Shown one piece after another: positions 51,604 through 61,031 of a stretch of 64,000 nt of DNA. Each line of letters begins with the position of its first letter. The first letter of the stretch is position 1. Origin of the DNA: Arcicella sp040387735. Lineage in GTDB: Bacteria; Bacteroidota; Bacteroidia; Cytophagales; Spirosomataceae. Below the pieces are notes generated by a model. That model had not been told where the DNA came from and searched no databases. It saw only the letters and a program-made list of their open reading frames with translations. The position numbers were made by a program, and so were the translations under genes. Location of the stretch: the NCBI GenBank assembly GCA_040387735.1, contig JAZKDE010000002.1, forward strand, positions 62,001 to 126,000, written 5' to 3'.

Positions 51604-52740
51604 TTACCCCATAAAATATTTATCTCTCAAGGCCATAAATGGTTCCTCAATATATTCATACATCAAAGCGGATAGTCCGATGGTGATAATCCAATACAAC
51701 ACAAAGGATATAAACTTGCCCATTTCCGAGACATTAGCAGGTGTAAATATTTGAATGAGTACGATAACGATGGAATAATTAATCAAATACATCGAATAAG
51801 AAATCAGACTTACGAAAGTAATTGCTCGCTCAAAAATACCATTATTAGAAGTCATTTTGCTCAAAGCTGGCAAGGTTATCATTACTCCAAAACTGGTGAA
51901 TGTATAAAAAAACAAGTTGGTTAGCGTAATGGAATTGAAATAGTAATAGTTCTCGTGAACAATATAAAAACTGCCGTAAAATATGGCAATTCCGAGGACA
52001 ATCAATAGTTTGAATTTAGCCATTTTATCCCAAATGGCAGATTTGTAGTATTTCAAATAAGCCATTAATACGCCCAAACCAATACTGTCCAAACGCATAA
52101 TGACTACCATTCTGGTTGAGAGCCACGTCCATTTTAAGTGAATATCCGAGAAAAAGTAGCGAGCTATCGTCGGAAAAACAATAATAATAAGGATGGATAA
52201 TAAAACTGCTTTATAAGGCACAATACGGCTTTTTAGAGCGAAGAAAAGTATTATAGGTAGCAATAAATAAAACCACTCTTCAACCGATAGACTCCAAGAT
52301 TCTGAGAAAAATCTGGTGGATAAATTTGTAAATAAATTTTGCACAAAAAAGAAAAATTGCCATAATTTCTCTTTCAAAACCATCAATTTAATGGTTTCCT
52401 TCAGCGATTGTGGTTGAAGGTTAATACAAAAATATAATATTAAATTGACGATTAAGGTAAACCAGAAAGCAGGAAGCGTCCGAAACCATCTTCTAAACCA
52501 AAAAATCTTCAAATCATTGAGCGAAAAGCCTTTACTTTTCTCCATACTTTTAATGAGAATTCCTCCAATCAAAAAGCCACTAAGTACGAAAAAAATGTCA
52601 ACACCATCGGGAAGAGGAATAAATGGAAAGGTAAATAGCGTAAATCCGTGATGAAAAATAACCAGAAGAATGGCAATTGCACGCATCAAATCTAATCCTA
52701 AAATTCGTTTTTTTTTAAGTGGTAAAGTTTCTATCATCAA
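51604..52740 (-). CDS. Acyltransferase 3 family membrane protein (OafA/YrhL type)
   Basis: The 378-aa protein has about ten membrane helices. It has the acyltransferase-3 start LGLDLMRAIAILLVIFHHGF with the catalytic histidine pair, VDIFFVLSGFLIGGIL, FWFRRWFRTLPAFWFTL, and SWSLSVEEWFYLLLPI. It would move acyl groups, commonly acetyl, onto extracytoplasmic sugars; the acceptor is unknown. It is monocistronic with a good promoter. Confidence 0.92.
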   Translation of the reverse strand: MMIETLPLKKKRILGLDLMRAIAILLVIFHHGFTLFTFPFIPLPDGVDIFFVLSGFLIGGILIKSMEKSKGFSLNDLKIFWFRRWFRTLPAFWFTLIVNLILYFCINLQPQSLKETIKLMVLKEKLWQFFFFVQNLFTNLSTRFFSESWSLSVEEWFYLLLPIILFFALKSRIVPYKAVLLSILIIIVFPTIARYFFSDIHLKWTWLSTRMVVIMRLDSIGLGVLMAYLKYYKSAIWDKMAKFKLLIVLGIAIFYGSFYIVHENYYYFNSITLTNLFFYTFTSFGVMITLPALSKMTSNNGIFERAITFVSLISYSMYLINYSIVIVLIQIFTPANVSEMGKFISFVLYWIITIGLSALMYEYIEEPFMALRDKYFMG

Positions 52741-52835
52741 TCTTAATGTTTAGGTATAATGGGTAATAATATCATGCGCAGAGAAATCGTTAATTTCTCC
52801 ATAAGAGCCACAAACGAAATAGGTGTTATCAAAAA

Positions 52836-52866
52836 CAAATATATGATTTTAAGTAAAAAAATACAA
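52836..52866 (-). promoter_or_regulatory. Promoter of the acyltransferase gene
   Basis: On the minus strand, TTG (52866-52864), a 20-nt spacer and TATATTTG (52843-52836) fit the consensus. The leader is about 90 nt and includes a GAGAAAT/ATTTCTC hairpin at 52781-52799. Confidence 0.6.
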
Positions 52867-52909
52867 AATCAGGCTAATTAATAGTCTAATTATCTATTTT
52901 TCGGCAAAA

Positions 52910-52944
52910 AAAGAGACTGTGTAATTTAGCTACCCAGTCTCTTT
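52910..52944 (-). terminator. Terminator of the DUF1080-PA14/haem-protein pair
   Basis: On the minus strand, AAAGAGACTG pairs with CAGTCTCTTT across a 15-nt loop and a T7 run follows, 22 nt after the stop at 52967. Confidence 0.85.
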
Positions 52945-52966
52945 CAAATTAAGTTTATTCAACTAT

Positions 52967-54868
52967 TTAATCTCGATTTTCTATTTTATCCAAATCAGCT
53001 TTAGTCTTTTTCTTACCTAAAGTATTTATCCAAGCCGCTATTTTCAAAACATCCCCTTTCGGAACGTGCGACATTGGTGCCATTTCTGTGGCAAAATCTG
53101 GCCAATTCTCTGGTTCTGGTTTATAAACTAATGCCAAAATTTTCTCATTTGTATAACCACGTTTAGCAATATCCGTGAAAGATGGACCAACGATTTTTGT
53201 TCCCTCGGCGTGGCAACTACTACAAGCGTGTTTTTTCAGTAAGATAGCCACTTGCTTACTATCAACGATAATTTCCGTACTGGTAGTTGTTACTTTATTA
53301 TCTTTCTTTACTGACGTCTTTATTTCTTTTTCCTTCACGGGTGATGGTGAAGCAACAGGTGTAATTTTTGCTAAATCTCCCGTTGGAATTTCATTGAGCG
53401 TATAATAACTAACATCGTGTAAAAGTGGTTGGCCAGCATCATTCAAAAGGCCAGAAGCCATAACTTGATGAATATATCCCTGACGAAGATTACTAATTAC
53501 TAAACGTACTTTCATACGGTCTTCTGAAACAATTACACCAAGCAAAGGTGTATCTTCTTGATTAATGATTGGACTTCCGTACTGATGTTGATATTTGTAC
53601 GTGAAACTTTTCAGTTCATAATTACTCAGTTTTTCTGCGGTTGATTTATTTACGGGTTGCGTAAATTCTATTTCAAAACCATCAGGACGAGCTGATACGT
53701 TTTTCATTTCAAAGGGCATTCGGCCATTCCATACTAAACGTTGAAGCCCAAATAAATCCTTTCCCGTTGAACCCCAACCTCTCGAAGTCATTCCCACGAA
53801 CATTGAACCGTCATTTCCCCATCTTGCTCGTACCGTTCCCGACTGAAAACCTTCACGGAATGGATAACAAGCTCCTTGATATTTACCATTTACTTTTTCC
53901 AAAGTCATCCGCATCGCCTTAGAATGCCCTTGGTCATAGACAAAATATTGTCCTTGAAAAGGGCCAAATTTTCCGCCCGTTTCATCTTCAATCATATCCG
54001 CCGTTGAAATTCCCATCAGAGCATGAGGAAACCAAACTGCTGGTAATTTCAAAGATTTCATTTTCTTTGCTGCTTCAAACATTGGTTCTCCTGTGTCTGG
54101 AACGTCTTTTACCGTTGTTAATTTCAGAGGAGAATCGGGTTCTTTCGTCCACCAAAGTCCACCTGCATTACCCGCAAAATCTCCTTTTTCAAGGTGTGTA
54201 ATTCTTCCAGAACCAACCCAATCTCCTTGATTTTCACCGTAAAGAACATCATTATTTGAATTGACCGTAAAACCTGCGGGCGAGCGTAAACCCGTTGCAA
54301 TTGGTTCAAGCGTTCCATCTTTTCTAACTTTCACTAACCAACCTCTCCATTTTGCTAATTTTCCTTCGCCGTAACCAACCCATGCCACATTAAAAGTCAA
54401 ATACATTTCACCATTTTTATCAAAAACAGGCCCGTAAGAATATTCGTGATAATTTCCCGATAAGTCCCAATTAGCAACTGATTCATAAATATCCGCTTTT
54501 CCATCGGCATCAGTATCAGTCAGTTTCGTTAATTCGCCTCTTTGACAACAATAAAATGAGCCATCACGGTAGGCCAAACCCAGGGCTTCGTGCAAACCAC
54601 TCGCAAAAAGCGAATAACTTGGCTCTGTACCATTGATTTGGTAAGGATTTTCGATAATCCAAACTTCTCCTCTACGAGTACATACACCCAAGCGACCATC
54701 GGGCATTGGAGCAATTCCACAGGCTTCTAATTTAACATTATCAGGAATTGGCAATGTCTTTATTTCATAAAAATCCGATTCTGTGAAGGGTTTTGGTTTT
54801 AATTGAGCAAAAGATTTTTGCGTCAAAACACCAAGCATTATAATAAGTAAATATTTATAGTTTTTCAT
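52967..54868 (-). CDS. Exported sorbosone dehydrogenase-like beta-propeller with C-terminal cytochrome c
   Basis: The 633-aa protein has a signal peptide (ending QKSFAQ) and a glucose/sorbosone dehydrogenase-like propeller (LKLEACGIAPMPDGRLGVCTRRGEVWII, GLRSPAGFTVNSNNDVLYGENQGDWVGSGRI, MFVGMTSRGWGSTGKDLFGLQRLVW). An Ig-like segment and a class I cytochrome c follow: CSSCH near residue 548, then PSFTDIAKRGY and a distal methionine in EMAPMSHVP. It probably passes electrons from oxidation of a sugar-like compound in the periplasm. The paired DUF1080-PA14 gene ends 5 nt before it. Confidence 0.85.
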   Translation of the reverse strand: MKNYKYLLIIMLGVLTQKSFAQLKPKPFTESDFYEIKTLPIPDNVKLEACGIAPMPDGRLGVCTRRGEVWIIENPYQINGTEPSYSLFASGLHEALGLAYRDGSFYCCQRGELTKLTDTDADGKADIYESVANWDLSGNYHEYSYGPVFDKNGEMYLTFNVAWVGYGEGKLAKWRGWLVKVRKDGTLEPIATGLRSPAGFTVNSNNDVLYGENQGDWVGSGRITHLEKGDFAGNAGGLWWTKEPDSPLKLTTVKDVPDTGEPMFEAAKKMKSLKLPAVWFPHALMGISTADMIEDETGGKFGPFQGQYFVYDQGHSKAMRMTLEKVNGKYQGACYPFREGFQSGTVRARWGNDGSMFVGMTSRGWGSTGKDLFGLQRLVWNGRMPFEMKNVSARPDGFEIEFTQPVNKSTAEKLSNYELKSFTYKYQHQYGSPIINQEDTPLLGVIVSEDRMKVRLVISNLRQGYIHQVMASGLLNDAGQPLLHDVSYYTLNEIPTGDLAKITPVASPSPVKEKEIKTSVKKDNKVTTTSTEIIVDSKQVAILLKKHACSSCHAEGTKIVGPSFTDIAKRGYTNEKILALVYKPEPENWPDFATEMAPMSHVPKGDVLKIAAWINTLGKKKTKADLDKIENRD

Positions 54869-54873
54869 GATTT

Positions 54874-56700
54874 TTAAAATATCAATTGATAAGAAATCTC
54901 TTTTAAACCTGTCAAAGGCATCAATAACTGTTTTTTGCCATTGCTTTCACGAAGAATCGGCTTGTTGGTTGTCGGAAGAATGTCAATGTAATAACCTTGA
55001 TTATCGACTGAATAACGATTGGTCGTTACTTCCGAAATATTAACATTCTCCGCAATTAAAGCGTACAATTGTGTACCAGAAGCGGGTATTCCTTCAAAAG
55101 TAATACGACGTTTCAAACCTTCTGACTGGTCAATAGGCGTCGTTATATCATTCACTTTTAAGCCTTTATATTCGTACATAAAATTGGGATACGTAGTTTG
55201 TCCCAATTTTTCGAGTTTATAGCCTTTATATTTCAAATCATTTTTCGTCAAAGTATCAGGGAATGAGGTTTCTGAACTCGCCAAATACGCCAACGGAAAT
55301 TTATCATTCGAATTAATAATTACACCCATTGGTTCAGATGTTTGTGGTTCGCCACGGTCGTGCCACATTTGTGTTGCGTCCAAAAACTTACCCCGCCAAA
55401 GTTGTAAAAAACCACCCTGATTTAAGTCATAAGAATAACTCAAACCATTCGGCATTCCAACACTAATAGCGTGCGTTTTTTTCTTACCGAGATACATTAC
55501 AAAAGAACGCTGCAAAATGGTTTCATCAGCAACTTTTACTTCAACTAATGGCACGGGATCAGGGTCAGGCAAAGAAGTTCTTTCGGTAATTGACTCCTTT
55601 TCTGAAAGGTGTTTTTGTATAAAAATAGCTAAACCGTTTTTTCTCCATGAAAAATCTTTGGTGTAAAAAATGGTATAATTATGCTCTCCAGCAGTCAAGT
55701 TTTTGATTTTTGTTTGCTCCTCGTGTTGCAAAAACCATCCTTTGCTAAGCGTATCTCCATCTACTAATAATGCAGCAGTTCCGTTCCAGCGAGAGGTGAA
55801 CGTATAATTCCCTGTTTCTGGAATAGTCAATTTTCCTTGAAATTTCAATAAAAATCCCATTTGTACCGAAGCCAATTTTGACGTAGGTTGAGCAATTGTT
55901 CCAGTGGCAGTAGGTTTACTTTGTTTTGGTTTGAAATCAGAAGCAGAAACCCCACCTTCATAATATTCATAAGTAGCAGGACTGAATTTAATATTAGATG
56001 GCTCAAATACTTCATATACAAAGTTCTTGAAGGCAACTTGTCCATGATCACCCTGAATTCTGAGTGGACCTTTTGCCACTTCTTGCTGAGAAACTGCCCC
56101 ACGAGTTACTCCCAATAATTCGATATTTTGGTGAATTACAACTCCATTCAATACAACTTTATTAAAGCGTGCATTCGTTATTTTTTTTCCCGAAGCATCA
56201 AACGTTGGAGCTGAAAAATCAATATCTAAGTGATTCCAAAGTCCTGGAGCTTTACTGGCATTTTGGCGTGGAGCGTGTCCTTCGTAGCCTTCATTTCCTT
56301 TGCCACGACTTTCGTCCCAACGGTGATAAATAGCCCCACAATCACCATCAGTTGGTTGTTTTTTCAACCATGAGTCCAAAATTTGAACTTCGTAACGACC
56401 TTGTAGATACATTCCTGAATTTGAACCTTTCGGAATCATGAAATCAAATGATAATTTAATATCACCGTGTTCGAGATTTGAAAATAATTCATCGGTTGGT
56501 TGATATTTTGGACCTCTCAACGTACACAATAAAACGCCTTTCCCAGCCGTGGGAACGAGCGTATTAGCATTACTGGTAACGCCACCTTCAATTGTCCAGT
56601 TAGCACTCGGATTTTTAAAGGCACTCAAGTCATTCAAAGAAATTGGAGTTTGGGCAATTCCTACAAAAGGGACAAAGAGAAATAATAGTTTCTTTAACAT
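54874..56700 (-). CDS. Exported DUF1080 (3-keto-disaccharide hydrolase-like) and PA14 protein
   Basis: The 608-aa protein starts at ATG 56700 with the signal MLKKLLFLFVPFVGIAQ; an extended frame to 56787 lacks a credible start. Residues about 20-235 form a DUF1080/3KG-hydrolase-like lectin fold (LSFDFMIPKGSNSGMYLQGRYEVQI, GLWNHLDIDFSAP, GPLRIQGDHGQVAFKNF). A PA14 domain follows (about 265-365, VQMGFLLKFQGKLTIPETGNYTFTSRWNGTAALLVDG), then an unassigned beta region. It is co-transcribed with the cytochrome-propeller gene (5 nt apart). The two may act on 3-keto-glycosides or similar sugars. Confidence 0.85.
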   Translation of the reverse strand: MLKKLLFLFVPFVGIAQTPISLNDLSAFKNPSANWTIEGGVTSNANTLVPTAGKGVLLCTLRGPKYQPTDELFSNLEHGDIKLSFDFMIPKGSNSGMYLQGRYEVQILDSWLKKQPTDGDCGAIYHRWDESRGKGNEGYEGHAPRQNASKAPGLWNHLDIDFSAPTFDASGKKITNARFNKVVLNGVVIHQNIELLGVTRGAVSQQEVAKGPLRIQGDHGQVAFKNFVYEVFEPSNIKFSPATYEYYEGGVSASDFKPKQSKPTATGTIAQPTSKLASVQMGFLLKFQGKLTIPETGNYTFTSRWNGTAALLVDGDTLSKGWFLQHEEQTKIKNLTAGEHNYTIFYTKDFSWRKNGLAIFIQKHLSEKESITERTSLPDPDPVPLVEVKVADETILQRSFVMYLGKKKTHAISVGMPNGLSYSYDLNQGGFLQLWRGKFLDATQMWHDRGEPQTSEPMGVIINSNDKFPLAYLASSETSFPDTLTKNDLKYKGYKLEKLGQTTYPNFMYEYKGLKVNDITTPIDQSEGLKRRITFEGIPASGTQLYALIAENVNISEVTTNRYSVDNQGYYIDILPTTNKPILRESNGKKQLLMPLTGLKEISYQLIF

Positions 56701-56931
56701 TAGTTTTAGGATTGAAAGGCATTGGAAGGTTAAATATTGTACTATTGAAATACAATTAACAACCTTTTTTTGCACAATAAAATACACAATTCAGTAAAAT
56801 TATACAAAAAAGCAGACGAATCTATCGTGGTTTACCCTCAGTTTAATGAAAAGCCTTTTAATAGTGTAGAAACGCCCGAATTATGAATCATTGTTATCTT
56901 TTTAATCAACTAATTTTCAAGCTACTTTCAT

Positions 56932-57519
56932 TTAAAATTGCCAAGTAAAACCTATTTGATTTCCCGAAAAAGTTAAATGTTCAAAAATTGCATTTCCTTT
57001 TTTTAAATGTGCGTGATGAACACCGTACATAATTCCATCAAAAAGTAGCAAAAAACCACCTTGCAAAATTACCGATTGACCGTAACCTTTCAGCATATCT
57101 TGGTTATCGGTTGAGTTTTTGCTTTTTTCGAGCAAATAAACGCCCGTCATTACGTAAGCAACATCGAGTCCTGCATTGATTAAGAAGACTTTCTCAGTAC
57201 TATTTTGCTCTTCCAAGGCTTGAAAAGCTGTCAATTCCCCTTGATTTTTCTTGGCTTGTAAAATTCCTAAACCTGCCAATGCACCGTTTACCAGATTCCA
57301 ATAAACATTCATTTGGTAGAAATATTTATCACTTCCCGATGAATTTACCAATAAAATACCGTTGGTTAACAGATTCGCACCTGCCCATGAACCCAATACA
57401 GTCATGCCTTTGTGATTCAAATCAATACGTTCTTGATTAAATGTTGATAAAGTCAGGTTTTGACTTAAAATCTCTGAAGAAATAGAAAGGAAAAGAAATA
57501 AAAGAAGGATATTTTTCAT
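56932..57519 (-). CDS. Exported hypothetical membrane protein (DUF6992-like)
   Basis: The 195-aa protein has an N-terminal signal (MKNILLLFLFLSISSEILSQ). Several hydrophobic segments follow: GMTVLGSWAGANLLTNGILL, YWNLVNGALAGLGIL, FLINAGLDVAYVMTGVYLL, and GQSVILQGGFLLLFDGIMY. It resembles a Bacteroidota family of unknown function that I tentatively equate with DUF6992. It is followed on the same strand by the PQQ/SASA-free gap; a family A palindrome separates it from the peroxiredoxin gene upstream. Confidence 0.72.
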   Translation of the reverse strand: MKNILLLFLFLSISSEILSQNLTLSTFNQERIDLNHKGMTVLGSWAGANLLTNGILLVNSSGSDKYFYQMNVYWNLVNGALAGLGILQAKKNQGELTAFQALEEQNSTEKVFLINAGLDVAYVMTGVYLLEKSKNSTDNQDMLKGYGQSVILQGGFLLLFDGIMYGVHHAHLKKGNAIFEHLTFSGNQIGFTWQF

Positions 57520-57522
57520 AAA

Positions 57523-57577
57523 ACGTAGGACAGGTTTCCAACCTGTAAGGAAAACAGACAGGAAATCTGTCCTACGT
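57523..57577. repeat. Dispersed palindrome family A (peroxiredoxin spacer)
   Basis: Arms ACGTAGGACAG (57523-57533) and CTGTCCTACGT (57567-57577) enclose ACAGGTTTCCAACCTGT and ACAGGAAATCTGT hairpins. It is the closest relative of the element at 15770-15831 and fills the gap between two minus-strand genes. Confidence 0.85.
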
Positions 57578-57582
57578 AATAA

Positions 57583-58050
57583 CTATAAACTTGCTAAAGC
57601 TGTTTGAACTGCTTCAAAACTTGGTGTTTTACCAGCATCTTCCAACACTTCGGCGTATTGGATTATTCCTTCCGCATCAATTACAAAAGCTGAACGTTTA
57701 GAAACGCCCTTCATTCCCAATACGAAGTTTTCGTAAAGAGAACCATAAGCCGCAGAAACATCTTTATTGAAATCTGATAATAAATTGAATGGTAATTTTT
57801 GTTCCGCCTTAAATTTCTCTAAAGTGAAAAGAGAATCTACCGAAATCCCCAAAATCTCAGCGTTTAAGCTTGAATAAGTGGCAATATTATCACGCATTTC
57901 GCATAATTCAGCCGTACAAACGCCCGTGAATGCTAATGGAAAAAATAATATAACTACGTTTTTACCTTTGAAATCTGAAAGACTAACTTCTTGTTTATCA
58001 GAATTATATAATTTAAAATCTGGAGCTTTATCCCCTATTTGTAATGACAT
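57583..58050 (-). CDS. Peroxiredoxin (AhpC/TSA, Bcp/PrxQ-like)
   Basis: The 155-aa thiol peroxidase has FFPLAFTGVCTAELCEMRD with peroxidatic C45 and a second cysteine C50, the C-x4-C spacing of PrxQ/Bcp-type enzymes. The other conserved parts are GDKAPDF at the start and KRSAFVIDAEGIIQYAEV near the end. It reduces H2O2 and organic peroxides in the cytoplasm, reduced in turn by thioredoxin. It is upstream of the hypothetical membrane gene. Confidence 0.93.
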   Translation of the reverse strand: MSLQIGDKAPDFKLYNSDKQEVSLSDFKGKNVVILFFPLAFTGVCTAELCEMRDNIATYSSLNAEILGISVDSLFTLEKFKAEQKLPFNLLSDFNKDVSAAYGSLYENFVLGMKGVSKRSAFVIDAEGIIQYAEVLEDAGKTPSFEAVQTALASL

Positions 58051-58122
58051 TTTTATTTGTGTTTATTACGTTGGTTGTATAAGTTTATTTTTTCACGAGA
58101 AAGATTCCCTTTAGTGGTACAT

Positions 58123-59142
58123 TTACAAAATTTCAGCCATTGCTTCCGCCACACTTGGAATAAAATTAACTTCTGCAACTTGTTTTTTCTCTTTGAAAGC
58201 TTCACGTGGTTTGATACTCAAAATTTGGAATAATTCCTTATCATTTGAAACCGCAGGATTTGGCGTTGTTAAAAGAACATCCCCTGAGAAAATTGAATTA
58301 GCACCCGCCATAAAACAAAGCGTTTGCCCTTCGTATGACATATCCATTCGTCCCGCTGAAAGTCTCACCATTGACTTTGGCATCAAGATTCTTGCCGTTG
58401 CAATGGTTCTGACCATATCCCAAATAGAAGCAGGCTCTTGCTCTCCAAGTGGTGTACCTTTGATTGGCACAAGATTATTAATTGGTACAGAGTCAGGATG
58501 TTGAGACATATTAGCGAGCGTTTTTAACATTCCCATACGGTCAGTATCTGCTTCTCCCAAACCAATAATTCCTCCCGTACAAACCGATAATTTTGCTTTA
58601 CGAACGTTATCAATTGTATTCATACGGTCGGCAAAAGTACGAGTTGAAATTACGTCTTCATAGTTTTCTTCGCTGGTATCAATGTTGTGATTATAAGCAT
58701 ATAAACCTGCATCTTTCAACTTTTCAGCTTGAGATTCTGACAACATTCCGAGCGTACAACAAACCTCTAAACCTAAGTCATTCACACTTTTCACCATGTC
58801 CAAAACTTTATCAAAGTCCTTATTATCACGTACTTCACGCCAAGCTGCACCCATACAAAAACGTGATGAACCTGCATCTTTAGCACGTTGAGCGGCGGCT
58901 AAAACTTCGGGCGTTTCCATCAATTTCTGTACTTTCACATCAGTGTGATAACGAGCAGCTTGCGAACAGTACGAACAATCTTCTGGACAACCACCAGTTT
59001 TAATTGACAATAAAGTACTGATTTGTACTTCTTGAGGGTCATTGTACTGACGGTGAACCGTAGCAGCACGGAAAACCAACTCCATGAAGGGTAAATTATA
59101 AATCTCTTCGACTTCTTCTCTGGTCCAGTTATTTTTTATCAT
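58123..59142 (-). CDS. bioB: Biotin synthase
   Basis: The 339-aa radical-SAM enzyme has the cluster motif CPEDCSYC (C52, C56, C59), YHTDVKVQKLMETPEVL, AYNHNIDTSEENYEDVISTRTFADR, and SAGRMDMSYEGQTLCFMAGANSIFSGD. The last supplies an arginine ligand of the [2Fe-2S] cluster. It inserts sulfur into dethiobiotin. The other bio genes are not in the window. Confidence 0.98.
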   Translation of the reverse strand: MIKNNWTREEVEEIYNLPFMELVFRAATVHRQYNDPQEVQISTLLSIKTGGCPEDCSYCSQAARYHTDVKVQKLMETPEVLAAAQRAKDAGSSRFCMGAAWREVRDNKDFDKVLDMVKSVNDLGLEVCCTLGMLSESQAEKLKDAGLYAYNHNIDTSEENYEDVISTRTFADRMNTIDNVRKAKLSVCTGGIIGLGEADTDRMGMLKTLANMSQHPDSVPINNLVPIKGTPLGEQEPASIWDMVRTIATARILMPKSMVRLSAGRMDMSYEGQTLCFMAGANSIFSGDVLLTTPNPAVSNDKELFQILSIKPREAFKEKKQVAEVNFIPSVAEAMAEIL

Positions 59143-59228
59143 TTCTATATTTCGATATTTGATGCTTACAATCTCATTTTAATTAATAAAATTAACCATG
59201 GTTTTCGGGTTTGGCAAATTTGGGATTG

Positions 59229-59264
59229 AAAAAGGCTGAACATTTGGGATGTTCAGCCTTTTTT
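59229..59264 (-). terminator. Terminator of the PQQ-propeller lipoprotein gene
   Basis: AAAAAGGCTGAACAT and ATGTTCAGCCTTTTT form a perfect stem around a 5-nt loop, with T-rich flanks on both strands. It lies 10 nt after the stop at 59274. Confidence 0.9.
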
Positions 59265-59273
59265 ATTAAAATT

Positions 59274-60959
59274 TTAATTTTGAAAACCACTTTGAGAACT
59301 GTAGTAAACTTTGCCATTTTTATCAATAACAGTTGGGGAAGAAGATATTGCAGCCCCCGTTTTATAACTCCACTGTAGTTTACCTGTATTTGCATCAACC
59401 GAATATAAGTTAGAGTCGCTACTTCCAAAGAAAATTACGCCATTTGAATAGCAAGGACTTGAAGAAATAGAATTCCCTGCTTTAAAAAGCCAGTTCTGTT
59501 TTCCTGTTTCAACATTAATAGAAACCATTTCATTAGAACTATTCCCAATATATAAGAATCCGTTTTTAACAAAAGGACTCGAATCGTATGTACTATAATT
59601 ATCGCCAAATTGCCACTTCTGTTTTCCTGTATTAGCATCGAAAGCATAAACAAATCTATCTGCTACATATACAATTCCATCTAATACAGTTGGACTCGCA
59701 CCTAAGTAAAGTCCTCCATACTGTAATTTAGACGACCATTTAGGAGTTCCTGTTTTAGCATCCAATGCTTCTAAAAACCTTCCTGCACATACATAAACAA
59801 CATTATTAACAACAGCAGGGCTTGTATTATCTGGTCCAGTTGGTGCATCAAGGTTATAACTCCATAGTTTTTTTCCTGTAGTTCCATCAACTGCATGAAG
59901 AATCCCTTTACCTCCAAGATACCCACTTGTAAAAAATATCACCCCATTTTCTTCACAAATACTTGAATAAATACTCTCCGTTGTAGTATAAGTCCAGATT
60001 TGTTTTTTGGTATCCATATTTATACATACAACACTTTCACCGTAAGGAATGAACATTGTGTTTTTTATGACCAATGGGGTATTTCCAATGTAACCACCAA
60101 AGAAATCTGTATAATTCCAAACGCTCTTCCCTGTATTCATATCAAATCCGTATATCTTATTATATCCAGAAAAATATGCTAATCCATTAGTAATAATAGG
60201 ACTTTTAATGTCAGCTCTTAAATCAACCTTATCTTTCCATTTTAGAGTTCCTTTTACAGCATCAATGGCTAATGCTTCTCCACTTTGATTTGATATAAAT
60301 ACTGCTGTATTATCATTAAGGCTTTCTGGTATTTCTTTAACCACAGTAACTGCATAAACCTGCATTCTTGCATCTTCGGCTGTAACGGTAAAATTGACTG
60401 TTTTTGAAAAATCTACTACTGTTGTCGATGCAGGATTAATCGTTGCACGGTCTGAAAGAGTAATCGTTGGTTTTAGTTTTGTTAAATCTGCTGTAGCAGG
60501 TACAGTTGCCGAGATTGTCTTGGTGACAGGGTCAATTTTGGCGGTAATAGCTGGAGAAAAATCTGCAAATATGAAGGATAAAATATCATTCCCAGAAAAT
60601 TTTGTCCGATTGACCATTACCTTGTAATCTTGCTTAGAACCATCTTCTGCCGTAACAGAATAAGTTACTTCATTGGTAAAATCTTGAACTTTTCCTGAAT
60701 CAGGCAATACTTTAGCTTTAGCTGAAACACTTATTGAAGGAATCAGTTTGGATACATCTGCTGTTGGAGGTACAACAGCTGTAATACGTTTTGTACTTTC
60801 ATCAATGGTGGCTTGTACAATTGGGCTTAACTGTGAAAAGGTGAACTTTGTGATGGATTTAGTAGAACTTTTAGGAACTGTTGTATCTTCTTTACAAGCA
60901 GAAAAAATGAAAACTAAACTAAAAACAAATAGAATAGAGAATCTGTAATTTTTAAACAT
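59274..60959 (-). CDS. Lipoprotein with two DUF5018-like repeats and a PQQ-type beta-propeller
   Basis: The 561-aa protein has a lipoprotein signal (LVFIFSAC, cysteine at residue 22). Two related domains of about 85 residues follow: SITKFTFSQLSPIVQATIDESTKRITAVVPPTADVSKL and ILSFIFADFSPAITAKIDPVTKTISATVPATADLTKL. These are DUF5018-like Ig-type modules. From about residue 225 there are repeating W-motif blades (GTLKWKDKV, GKSVWNYTD, KQIWTYTT, GKKLWSYNL, GTPKWSSKL, GKQKWQFGD, GKQNWLFKAG, GKLQWSYKTG) as in PQQ/BamB-like propellers. It is outer-membrane or surface exposed. A catalytic PQQ site is not evident. Confidence 0.88.
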   Translation of the reverse strand: MFKNYRFSILFVFSLVFIFSACKEDTTVPKSSTKSITKFTFSQLSPIVQATIDESTKRITAVVPPTADVSKLIPSISVSAKAKVLPDSGKVQDFTNEVTYSVTAEDGSKQDYKVMVNRTKFSGNDILSFIFADFSPAITAKIDPVTKTISATVPATADLTKLKPTITLSDRATINPASTTVVDFSKTVNFTVTAEDARMQVYAVTVVKEIPESLNDNTAVFISNQSGEALAIDAVKGTLKWKDKVDLRADIKSPIITNGLAYFSGYNKIYGFDMNTGKSVWNYTDFFGGYIGNTPLVIKNTMFIPYGESVVCINMDTKKQIWTYTTTESIYSSICEENGVIFFTSGYLGGKGILHAVDGTTGKKLWSYNLDAPTGPDNTSPAVVNNVVYVCAGRFLEALDAKTGTPKWSSKLQYGGLYLGASPTVLDGIVYVADRFVYAFDANTGKQKWQFGDNYSTYDSSPFVKNGFLYIGNSSNEMVSINVETGKQNWLFKAGNSISSSPCYSNGVIFFGSSDSNLYSVDANTGKLQWSYKTGAAISSSPTVIDKNGKVYYSSQSGFQN

Positions 60960-61031
60960 GGTGAATTATTATAAAAGTGTGAAAATTGAAATTAGGTATA
61001 AAATTGACTTTTAAGATGGTGTTGATAAGTC

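Noticed and set aside
58051..59273. Search for a biotin or FMN riboswitch near bioB and ribH
   Set aside because: The leaders are short (131 and under 240 nt with no conserved junction motifs) and no riboswitch core could be recognised.
59192..59428. Frame covering the terminator and the 3' part of the PQQ-propeller gene
   Set aside because: It is a shifted frame of the lipoprotein gene that runs through the terminator hairpin.
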